A DNA stretch of 9,302 bases, from contig JAOUKG010000050.1 in the NCBI GenBank assembly GCA_029882725.1, positions 1 to 9,302 on the forward strand, written 5' to 3'. The notes under the pieces are model-generated. The model was not told the DNA's origin. It ran no database searches and saw only the letters and a program-made list of their open reading frames with translations. The stretch comes from Cyclobacteriaceae bacterium. GTDB lineage: Bacteria; Bacteroidota; Bacteroidia; Cytophagales; Cyclobacteriaceae. The position numbers and the translations under genes were made by a program. Shown one piece after another: positions 1-5,975 of this stretch. The stretch's first letter is position 1. Each line of letters starts with the position of its first letter.

Positions 1-499
1 TGTCAATCCACCCTTCCAAAAAATTTTTCCAGGATAATATTATGTACCCCCTTGGACTAACTTCTCCATGATGATAATTTTTGGATATTTCTGAATAATA
101 GGAATCCGGATAAATAAGGATTTTATAAAAATTTTGGAAATAAATATTGGGGTGTCCATAAGTTAATTGAATGGCCAATGAACCAATTAATACCTTCATT
201 TCATCGGTTACTTTTGGTAAATCGCCTCGTACTACAAACTCTTTCATGGCAATGAATTTTGCAACCCTTGCACGAAATAACCTTTGTTTTTTTTGAGGGA
301 TCATATGGTAATAATTTGAATACGTCTCGAGGATCTTTCTATATCGGGGTTTTAAGTCTATAAACAATAAGATACCATTAAAATGGTTCTTTATTATATA
401 TTTGTATATATCAATGACTATTGAAATTGGGGTATATATAATTAACCCTGCGAAAACAAGGCCCAATAGTAATAGATAAACAGAGGCTATGATGTTCAA
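1..499 (-). CDS. M90 (MtfA-like) zinc peptidase, N-terminal part, cut by window edge
   Basis: The minus strand is open from the TTG at 499-497 to the window edge, giving 166 residues. An in-frame TAA lies four codons upstream of the TTG, and the first in-frame Met is only at residue 66, after the membrane segment, so TTG is the likely start. Residues 3-36 form a hydrophobic anchor. From about residue 74 the pattern fits the peptidase M90 / MtfA family: LFRARVAKF, then VTDEMKVLIG (97-106), ILIYPDSYYS (127-136), HHGEV (143-147) and ILSWKNFLEGW (154-164). In this family an HExxH zinc motif follows shortly after; here it would lie beyond the edge, so catalytic competence cannot be judged. E. coli MtfA is a cytosolic peptidase that binds the Mlc repressor; this version is membrane-anchored, and its role is unknown. 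It is divergent from the gene starting at 583, with about 83 bp between them. Confidence 0.8.
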   Translation of the reverse strand, partial: MNIIASVYLLLLGLVFAGLIIYTPISIVIDIYKYIIKNHFNGILLFIDLKPRYRKILETYSNYYHMIPQKKQRLFRARVAKFIAMKEFVVRGDLPKVTDEMKVLIGSLAIQLTYGHPNIYFQNFYKILIYPDSYYSEISKNYHHGEVSPRGYIILSWKNFLEGWID

Positions 500-518
500 T
501 GTGTTATTTGATTAGCCT

Positions 519-526
519 CAAATATA
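519..526 (-). promoter_or_regulatory. Possible Bacteroidota -7 box for the M90 peptidase gene
   Basis: Plus-strand CAAATATA reads TATATTTG on the minus strand, an exact match to the Bacteroidota housekeeping -7 consensus TAnnTTTG. It lies about 20 bases before the TTG start. No TTG element is present at the expected -33 position, so this is only a half-match in AT-rich DNA. Confidence 0.3.
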
Positions 527-582
527 GGATAGAAAATAGAATTTGTTTGTATATTATTGAAATGTAATCGAAAAATTTGAAT

Positions 583-1371
583 ATGCGTTTATTTTTGGGT
601 TTATATGTATTGTTCATTTCAATCTCTACGTTTGCCGGGGAAATTGAATTGAAGGGAACATACCAGGGAAAAGACTTGTATATCAGGAACCCCTATTTGC
701 GAAATTCAGATTCTTTTTGCGTTACTCAGGTGTTGGTTAATGGTCAATCAGTATTGGAAAACCCAAAAATTACCGCCCTAAGAATTAATTTATCCAGTTT
801 TGCCAGAGGGGAGTATGTCACTATAAAAATTATCCATGCCGATACATGTACTCCGGAAATTTTGAATCCTGAGGTACTCAAGCTTGAAAAGAATTTCAGA
901 TTTTTGGATTTATTGGTCAGTAATAATTCCATTGATTTTTCCACAGAAGGGGAGTCCTTATATGGTCGGTTTATAATTGAGAAAAAGTTCACCAATAATG
1001 ATTTGACTACATTTTGGGAAGAACAATTCAATGTTGACGCCAAAGGAGATCTTACATTGAACAGATATTCTGTTGAACCAAAACATGACCCGGGAGATAA
1101 TACATATCGTTTAATATATCAACCACTTGAAGGAGATCAGGTTTTTTCGGAGGAAATTGTTTATACAAGCACAATAGCTCCCATAACATTTTTTCCTTTT
1201 TCTGTTACTAATAAAATAACATTTTCAGATTATGTAGAATTTGAAATTTCTGATAGTAATGGAAGAATATTGAAGTTTGGAAATGCTCTTGAGGTAAACG
1301 TTCAGGATTTAAAACCCGGTGAATATTTTGTTAAAATTCAAAATCGCTACGAGAGATTCGTGAAGAAATAA
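583..1371 (+). CDS. Exported hypothetical protein with a type IX sorting-like C-terminus
   Basis: This 262-residue protein starts at the ATG at 583; an in-frame TTG at 577 would add only two residues. Residues 1-19 are a signal peptide (MRLFLGLYVLFISISTFAG) with likely cleavage around FAG/E. The mature part is predicted to be beta-rich, begins IELKGTYQGKDLYIRNPY, and has two cysteines (C46, C89) that could form a disulfide. The last ~45 residues resemble a type A sorting domain of the type IX secretion system: an EISDSNGRILKFG strand, then LKPGEYFVKI (243-252) and a basic end, RFVKK. The usual Asn-Pro near the start of that domain is not visible (FFPFSVTNK instead). This suggests export to the surface or a beta-sandwich stalk. 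I recall similar Bacteroidota proteins only as hypotheticals, and no enzymatic function is evident. No clear promoter box or terminator was seen. Confidence 0.85.
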   Translation: MRLFLGLYVLFISISTFAGEIELKGTYQGKDLYIRNPYLRNSDSFCVTQVLVNGQSVLENPKITALRINLSSFARGEYVTIKIIHADTCTPEILNPEVLKLEKNFRFLDLLVSNNSIDFSTEGESLYGRFIIEKKFTNNDLTTFWEEQFNVDAKGDLTLNRYSVEPKHDPGDNTYRLIYQPLEGDQVFSEEIVYTSTIAPITFFPFSVTNKITFSDYVEFEISDSNGRILKFGNALEVNVQDLKPGEYFVKIQNRYERFVKK

Positions 1372-1612
1372 TTCCCCCTCTCATTATAGCTCCACTCATA
1401 TTAAATTTACATTTTTACCTTTATTTTAACATTTATATAATGAATTTATTTTACCCGAATTAATTGAATATTAGACGCTGTTTTCTGTGTCTTTTTTACT
1501 TCTTTCCTTTCCATAATTCTCGTTAACCTCATGTAGTAATCAATAGGACGATAAGAAAAATATTTGTTTTTTCTAAAACCGTATGCTATTATCATGAAGC
1601 AATCCCAGTTGA

Positions 1613-1693
1613 GTTGTATTGGATGCAAAAGGAAATGAAAGACCGATGATAGCAATAGAGGTTGATGGAAATACTACATTGCACCAAAAAGGG
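1613..1693 (+). pseudogene. Possible relic of a DUF2726-like nuclease/helicase-associated domain
   Basis: Directly after an in-frame TGA (1610-1612), 27 codons read VVLDAKGNERPMIAIEVDGN followed by TTLHQKG. This resembles the core of DUF2726-type endonuclease-like domains attached to helicases, where a strand of the form 'DFVV...KP.lAIEVDG' is followed by an H and a Q/RD-containing helix. The expected downstream helix and upstream RxDFV are absent in all three plus frames, and the frame soon becomes low-complexity. It may be a decayed fragment or chance; the identification is weak. Confidence 0.2.
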
Positions 1694-1964
1694 AAGGCCA
1701 TTAATTCTTTGAATTCAAACACTATATCCTTCTATTGCTTCTTTATTTTTTACTCCAGAACTTTTTTCCGAATCCGAATCCGAATTATCTCTATCTATAA
1801 TTCCCTCATTAAATATCCTGTTTTATAAACCTGTTCAAATTATTTATTTGAAAATTATTGGGGTAGTGATAAGATTGGAGCGACGTTGGTATTCAAAATG
1901 CTTTATCATCCCATAAGGATAAAATGTTTGAAGAATATCAAGGTAAAAGAGCAGTCCCAAAGGG

Positions 1965-2020
1965 ATGGGAATGTTTTTCCTATATCGTTCTGATTCTCGC
2001 CTTTTAGGAAAATATTCCAT
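1965..2020. repeat. Imperfect inverted repeat downstream of the duplicated membrane gene
   Basis: Arm 1965-1982 (ATGGGAATGTTTTTCCTA) pairs with 2005-2020 (TAGGAAAATATTCCAT), apart from two bulged bases and one mismatch, around a 22-base loop. It lies about 35 bases past the stop of the minus-strand gene ending at 2055, where a terminator or 3' stabilising hairpin could be expected. No T-run follows on the minus strand, so termination is uncertain. Confidence 0.3.
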
Positions 2021-2054
2021 TTTTCCTTATTCATGTAATTCTGCAATTCTCTAA

Positions 2055-3188
2055 TTACTTAAGTACCTCATCAACAAACAAATGAACGAAATAGAGTAGG
2101 TAAGCCGTGGTTAAAATAGATATTTGATACACTTTAGAATGTTTGAAAATGGCAATAAAACCGAATACTATTCCTAAAAACCGAAGTATATTTTTACTAT
2201 GAAATAGGGGTAATTCATTAAAAAAAGTGGATAGGGTAATATTGCAGAGAAAAATTAGGCAAAAGAGAATAAAAATAGAAGGGGAGGCCAACCTAAACTT
2301 TTCATGAAGGTTTTCCTTTTTATCTTCAAGTACTGAAAATAACATGATTGCTAAAAAGTAGTAAACAAAAGGTTGTACAAGAATCAGGAAAAAATTGTAG
2401 ATAGAATCGGGTATTTGATCCATTTTTCCCCACGTTGACCACCAAATATCGACAAAAATAAGAAAAGCGAATATGGTCCAGAATAAGTGGTAAATATGAA
2501 TTTCTGACCATTTAAAGTTTCTTAGTAATCTACCCCAGCCTGTAAAAAAAACTGAGGCTACGTACCCATAAACAATAGCCATAAAAATATTTAAGTATTC
2601 CTCCTGAGTGTAGTTTTCAATGATATCAACTTTTATGTTGTCTTTGAAAAAGATCAAATGACAAAAGATTAGTAAGTATCCAATAATTAATACAGCTAGT
2701 TGGCCTTTATTTGATGTGACAAAGATTCCTATAAAGGTTAAAAATGCCGTGATGTATAAAATGGTTAATTTTGGACTGTCAAAAATGTTAGGATCGAAAA
2801 AAATAGCATTGGCAATAATTGAAATGATGGAAAGAAAATACAAAAACATGATTTTGCCAAATCGTTTACTGAAATACATATTAGTGTTTATTTCAGGAAT
2901 GACTTTGCTTTCAGGGAATGAAACCACTGCTATTAAATAAAGAATAAGTGGCGTTGAAAGAGATAAATAAAAGGAGCCAATATTATCGGCAAGATGTGAA
3001 ACCCGAACCCAGCTGCCCCACCATATATCCACTAAATAAAACATCCCCAAAATGGTCCAAAGTAAAAATTTGAAATGAAATTTTCTGAGATTTCTCAAAC
3101 TTCCCCAACCGTGAAAATATTCTGCAGCGGTAAAACCAAAAATTATAGAGGAAAATACCGTGAGGTACTCAACTTGTGTAAACTTCAT
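2055..3188 (-). CDS. Polytopic membrane protein made of two tandem homologous halves
   Basis: This is a 377-residue, very hydrophobic protein with about ten to twelve likely membrane segments and no signal peptide beyond the first helix. It is an internal duplication. Residues 4-12 (TQVEYLTVF) match 194-202 (TQEEYLNIF); GWG at 27-29 matches 217-219; LLWTI...VDIWWGSW at 42-60 matches LFWTI...VDIWWSTW at 235-253; and the closing YLLIFCHLIF (171-180) matches YLLYFVHLFV (363-372). The offset is 190-193 residues throughout, so each half is about 190 residues. The strongest conservation is E-Y-L, G-W-G and V-D-I-W-W-x-x-W, suggesting a functional site near the membrane interface. I recall single-unit Bacteroidota hypotheticals of about 190 residues with this look, but no named function. 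It stands alone, transcribed away from the oxidoreductase gene at 3436. Confidence 0.9.
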   Translation of the reverse strand: MKFTQVEYLTVFSSIIFGFTAAEYFHGWGSLRNLRKFHFKFLLWTILGMFYLVDIWWGSWVRVSHLADNIGSFYLSLSTPLILYLIAVVSFPESKVIPEINTNMYFSKRFGKIMFLYFLSIISIIANAIFFDPNIFDSPKLTILYITAFLTFIGIFVTSNKGQLAVLIIGYLLIFCHLIFFKDNIKVDIIENYTQEEYLNIFMAIVYGYVASVFFTGWGRLLRNFKWSEIHIYHLFWTIFAFLIFVDIWWSTWGKMDQIPDSIYNFFLILVQPFVYYFLAIMLFSVLEDKKENLHEKFRLASPSIFILFCLIFLCNITLSTFFNELPLFHSKNILRFLGIVFGFIAIFKHSKVYQISILTTAYLLYFVHLFVDEVLK

Positions 3189-3435
3189 TAAATCTATTTT
3201 AGAAAAAAAAATAATATAAATGTAATATCCAACATTTTCAAATTAGTGCTTTATTTGTGTCACAATAGCAAAAAATAAGAGTTTAAAATTTATCTATAGA
3301 TGAAATAAGCATAATTACTATATTTAATATGTACCTTAAAATAGTTAATAATTTTTAGGTAATTTTTTAATTAATTTGAGTTTGTTAATTTGTAAAAAAA
3401 ATAAAATTTTTAAAGTAATACACCATTAAAAGTAT
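3189..3435. other. AT-rich divergent promoter region
   Basis: These 247 bases separate the start of the minus-strand membrane gene from the start of the plus-strand oxidoreductase gene, so both promoters should lie here. No exact TAnnTTTG box is present; the nearest on the plus strand are two TTAATTTG sequences around 3370-3392. The A-rich leader before 3436 is typical of Bacteroidota translation starts. No hairpin of note was seen. Confidence 0.4.
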
Positions 3436-4425
3436 ATGAGCGATCAGAAAAAAGTAAAGTGGGGAATAATAGGTTTAGGCGGAATTGCCGAAAAATTTGC
3501 TAACGACCTGGCCTTGGTTGAGGGAACGGAACTGGTAGCAGTGGCTTCCAGAGATATAAAAAAAGCAAATCAATTTGCCGACAAACATAATGTGGAAAAA
3601 CGGTATGGTTCATATAATCAGTTATTGAAAGACGACTCAGTAGATATAATTTATATAGCTACACCACATAACTCACACGCAGAATGGGCAATCAAGGCAA
3701 TGAACGCACGAAAGTCTGTTTTGTGTGAAAAACCATTAGCTGTAAATGGTCGGCAGGTAGAGGAAATGATTGAGTGTGCACTGATTAATGATGTGTTTTT
3801 CATGGAGGCTATGTGGTCTAGGTTCAACCCCATACTGTTATCTGTAAAGCAATTGATAGTTGAAGGTAAGATTGGAGAGATCAGTTATATAAATGCCGAT
3901 TTTTGTTTTGCAATGATGGACAGTGTAAAAGCAAGAGTTTTATCACCTGAATTAGCTGGTGGAGCATTATTGGATATTGGTATCTACCCTATATTTTTGT
4001 CCTATTTCCTTTTGGGGAAGCCAGACAAAATTCAATCTATGGCAAGGTTCTCTCCATCCGGAGTAGATATTCAAACAGATATGTCTTTTCTATATAAGAA
4101 TGCGATATCAAGTTTGTCATGTGCATTTACAACCCGATCGGATATGGTGGCCAGGATTTATGGTGAGAAAGGCACTATTAATGTACTTGCTAACTGGCAT
4201 CATGCCGATGAGTACACTATTTCTGTAAACGGAGAGGATAGCAATCATAAAATAGAACTAAAAGGCATGGGTTATAGTTACGAAATTGAGGAATGTGTAA
4301 AATGCCTCAACGAAGGAAAGAAAGAATCCGATTTATGGACGTGGCAAAACAGTAGAGATTTGATAAACATGTTGGACGAGGTACGTGCACAAATTGGCCT
4401 GAAATATCCAAAATCTGTAGAATAG
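3436..4425 (+). CDS. Gfo/Idh/MocA-family NAD(P)-dependent oxidoreductase
   Basis: This 329-residue cytosolic enzyme has the usual length for the family. The N-terminal Rossmann fold starts with KWGIIGLGGIAEKF, the GxGxxA dinucleotide-binding loop at 13-18. It continues through ASRD (37-40) and IATPHNSHAEWA (74-85) to the family hallmark CEKPLAVN (97-104), whose Lys99 is the expected catalytic or cofactor-contacting lysine. The C-terminal alpha/beta domain carries AGGALLDIGIYP (174-185), matching the GG-x-LLDIG-x-Y signature of the dihydrodiol dehydrogenase/sugar-dehydrogenase branch, with Tyr184 a likely active-site residue. The closest functional relatives oxidise or reduce sugars or trans-dihydrodiols; the substrate cannot be read from sequence. 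It appears monocistronic, followed by a hairpin terminator at 4574-4600. Confidence 0.95.
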   Translation: MSDQKKVKWGIIGLGGIAEKFANDLALVEGTELVAVASRDIKKANQFADKHNVEKRYGSYNQLLKDDSVDIIYIATPHNSHAEWAIKAMNARKSVLCEKPLAVNGRQVEEMIECALINDVFFMEAMWSRFNPILLSVKQLIVEGKIGEISYINADFCFAMMDSVKARVLSPELAGGALLDIGIYPIFLSYFLLGKPDKIQSMARFSPSGVDIQTDMSFLYKNAISSLSCAFTTRSDMVARIYGEKGTINVLANWHHADEYTISVNGEDSNHKIELKGMGYSYEIEECVKCLNEGKKESDLWTWQNSRDLINMLDEVRAQIGLKYPKSVE

Positions 4426-4561
4426 CTGTTTTCAGTATATATCGAAATATATCCAACTTGCTGAAAAAGTAAATCATTTGGGAAATTCACATTCCTACCT
4501 AACGGGATGAAATGTGGGTAATCCATTGTTTCTACAAACATAAAATCCCTTTTTTTTATCA

Positions 4562-4650
4562 CACCCCACGTAGAGACGCGATTCATCGCGTCTTTTTTTT
4601 GTGTTAGGATCAGCCAAACTACGGGTGTAGGCGATGTATCCCGTCTCTAT
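4562..4650. repeat. Composite palindromic (REP-like) intergenic element
   Basis: It contains a near-perfect palindrome (AGACGCGAT, TC, ATCGCGTCT at 4574-4593) and a degenerate second copy of the right half (GCGATGTATCCCGTCTCTA, 4631-4649). TAGAGACG (4571-4578) is also the exact reverse complement of CGTCTCTA (4642-4649), so the element can fold end to end. CACCCCACGTAG (4562-4573) further pairs with CTACGGGTG (4619-4627), apart from a two-base bulge. I recall GTAGAGACGCGAT-type palindromes as dispersed repeats in Bacteroidota and cyanobacterial genomes; whether this genome has more copies is not visible here. Confidence 0.5.
4574..4600 (+). terminator. Intrinsic terminator after the Gfo/Idh/MocA gene
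   Basis: A GC-rich stem (arms AGACGCGA and TCGCGTCT around TTCA) is followed directly by a run of eight T (4593-4600). This is the classic form of a Rho-independent terminator on the plus strand. It lies about 150 bases past the oxidoreductase stop codon and appears to be formed by a dispersed repeat. Confidence 0.6.
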
Positions 4651-4761
4651 TATATATTAGAATTAATCAAACCAAATAGCCAGGTGATTTATAGCGTTTT
4701 TGTCGGTCAAACTATATATAATAGGCCATTTAGTGTCATAATACCGTTTAAGCCAACAAAA

Positions 4762-4797
4762 AACCAAAAAACATGACTTTTGTCATGTTTTTTGGTT
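4762..4797. terminator. Perfect 16-bp-arm palindrome, probable bidirectional terminator
   Basis: AACCAAAAAACATGAC (4762-4777), loop TTTT, then GTCATGTTTTTTGGTT (4782-4797) are exact reverse complements. The core stem ACATGAC/GTCATGT is followed by T6 in either direction, so it would work as a weak bidirectional intrinsic terminator insulating the downstream operon. Alternatively, TGAC-N4-GTCA at its centre has the spacing and symmetry of a Crp/Fnr-family operator, which would fit a respiratory operon starting about 100 bp downstream. The sequence alone cannot separate the two. Confidence 0.45.
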
Positions 4798-4900
4798 AAA
4801 TTAATCATGAATTCACTTGTTCTGAATCATAACCATTTAACTAATAAGGAGATACATTTATATAACTAAGTTGAATAGTTAAACTAAATAAATAAAAGTC

Positions 4901-5896
4901 ATGAAAACGCTTAAATTTTCCCTAGTAATTTTGTTGGTAAGTATTTTTACAGTTTTTCGTTGTACGGAAGATGAAATAATATCTTACTATGATGTTAATG
5001 GTACCGTAACCTATGCCGATGGTAATGCTGCTGGTGCTTACGTGTATTTAGCAGAAGGTACTGCTCCCACTACCTTATACACTCATGTTACTGTAACTGA
5101 TGCCAGTGGAAACTACTCATTTACAAATTTGGTGAAAGGTGATTATTTCCTTTATGCAAATTACAATACTTCCAATAGCCCCGCTGGTAGATTGGACGGA
5201 GTAAATTTTGTATCAGGAGACGATAATTTGATTACAATCACAAATGCAAATGTTTCCCAAAATATCCCATTATTGAATCAAACAGGTAATAGTGTTGCTG
5301 TTGATAATACGGCAACTGGTACGTGGAAACTTGATGGTAGTCACTCTGAAGTAGTATTTGAATTCCCATTTAAAGATGGTAATGCTACTTTCTCAGGTAG
5401 GTTTGATGATTATGATTTAGTGATAAATCTGGATGATAGTGACTTGGCCGGTAGTAGCGTTGTAGCAACAGTGGATTTAACAACTGTAGTTACAGGTCAG
5501 CCAGGTAGAGATGGAGGACATAATTGTATATCTACTACATTTGGTGTTGAATGGACAGACTTTGATGGCAATGGAACTACAGGTGACAGCCCAGAGGATA
5601 CCGTAATAGGAACCACAGGTCAAGCTAAATTTGAAAGTACCAGTATAAGTTTTTACGGAGATGGCTACAAAGCAACAGGTAATCTAACTTTTCATGGTGC
5701 AACCAAACCTATAACAGTGTATTTCAAATATCTTCCTGGATTTGATGGAGAAGATAGAAATGGTATTGCAACACGCTATAGTAGTTTCGAAGCCATGTTT
5801 ACTTTCGATGCAATAACTGATTTTGGAATATCTTCAGGTAACATTAAAAGCGATGTGAATGTATTTGCTTCCTATCAAATGCAATTACCTTTATAA
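4901..5896 (+). CDS. YceI-domain lipoprotein with N-terminal carboxypeptidase-regulatory-like domain
   Basis: This 331-residue protein has a signal peptide (MKTLKFSLVILLVSIFTVFR) ending at Cys21, the probable lipidated residue, followed by acidic TEDE. Residues ~30-125 look like a CarboxypepD_reg/CnaB-type beta-sandwich: VNGTVTYADG, then VTDASGNYSFTNLVKGDYFL. Residues ~140-331 form a YceI-like lipocalin-type barrel: TWKLDGSHSEVVFEFPF at the start, and the family hallmark YKATGNLTFHGATKPITVYF (256-275). YceI domains bind polyisoprenoid-type lipids such as ubiquinone-8 analogues in the periplasm, so a quinone or isoprenoid role beside a redox operon is plausible but inferred. It is the first gene of a same-strand set, separated by a 79-bp gap with two hairpins from the next gene. 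The A-rich leader AATAAAAGTC precedes the ATG. Confidence 0.88.
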   Translation: MKTLKFSLVILLVSIFTVFRCTEDEIISYYDVNGTVTYADGNAAGAYVYLAEGTAPTTLYTHVTVTDASGNYSFTNLVKGDYFLYANYNTSNSPAGRLDGVNFVSGDDNLITITNANVSQNIPLLNQTGNSVAVDNTATGTWKLDGSHSEVVFEFPFKDGNATFSGRFDDYDLVINLDDSDLAGSSVVATVDLTTVVTGQPGRDGGHNCISTTFGVEWTDFDGNGTTGDSPEDTVIGTTGQAKFESTSISFYGDGYKATGNLTFHGATKPITVYFKYLPGFDGEDRNGIATRYSSFEAMFTFDAITDFGISSGNIKSDVNVFASYQMQLPL

Positions 5897-5914
5897 TTTA
5901 ATTAAAGGAATATG

Positions 5915-5951
5915 CCCGGGATGTAATATCCCGGGTACCTCCTTTTGGAGG
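5915..5951 (+). promoter_or_regulatory. Two adjacent hairpins in the spacer between the first two operon genes
   Basis: Hairpin 1 has CCCGGGAT (5915-5922) and ATCCCGGG (5928-5935) around GTAAT, an 8-bp GC-rich perfect stem. Hairpin 2 has CCTCC (5938-5942) and GGAGG (5947-5951) around TTTT. Neither is followed by a T-run, so termination is unlikely. They may mark an mRNA processing or stability site that sets the level of the YceI gene apart from the downstream genes. GGAGG ends 24 bases before the next ATG, too far to be its ribosome site. Confidence 0.4.
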
Positions 5952-5975
5952 AATCTCAATTAAACTTCCAGAAAA

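Larger units (their letters stand above)
1372..2054. other. 683-base stretch without a convincing gene
   Basis: This is AT-rich DNA between the plus-strand exported protein and the minus-strand duplicated membrane protein, whose genes converge here. I see no complete gene. Short open frames exist (a 69-codon minus frame using TTG at 1655, a 42-codon minus frame at 1906-2034), but none shows a recognisable product. It contains a possible 27-residue domain relic at 1613-1693, a threefold CCGAAT microrepeat near 1767-1784, and an imperfect inverted repeat at 1965-2020. The stretch may be decayed coding DNA. Confidence 0.6.
4426..4900. other. 475-base intergenic region with palindromic elements
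   Basis: No gene is seen. From left to right it holds a weak inverted repeat just after the oxidoreductase stop (TTTTCAG 4429-4435 with CTGAAAA 4461-4467), a composite palindromic repeat with a terminator (4562-4650), a perfect palindrome (4762-4797), and the leader of the YceI-domain gene with a purine-rich AAGGAG near 4846-4851. That AAGGAG is too far from the ATG to act as its ribosome site. A promoter for the redox operon should lie between 4798 and 4900, but no canonical box is visible. Confidence 0.6.

Noticed and set aside
1446..1655. Minus-strand 69-codon frame with a GFRKNK segment faintly like a RelE/HigB toxin end
   Set aside because: It needs a TTG start, lacks the toxin core and a partner antitoxin, and lies in AT-rich DNA where such frames are common by chance.
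1767..1784. Three tandem CCGAAT units
   Set aside because: Only 18 bases long, with no flanking structure; likely a chance microrepeat.
1906..2034. Minus-strand 42-codon frame starting MNKEKWNIFLKG, 20 bases after the membrane gene
   Set aside because: It is short, overlaps an inverted repeat, has no recognisable product, and its second half is low-complexity hydrophobic sequence. A small gene cannot be excluded.
3360..3400. TTAATTTG sequences as -7 promoter boxes for the oxidoreductase gene
   Set aside because: Each differs from TAnnTTTG at the second base, and such sequences are frequent in DNA this AT-rich.
4429..4467. Inverted repeat TTTTCAG/CTGAAAA right after the oxidoreductase stop as a terminator
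   Set aside because: The arms are short and AT-rich with a long loop and no T-run; the hairpin at 4574-4600 is a much better terminator.
4278..4586. Minus-strand 102-codon frame across the end of the oxidoreductase gene
   Set aside because: It overlaps a well-supported gene for half its length and has no family-like sequence.
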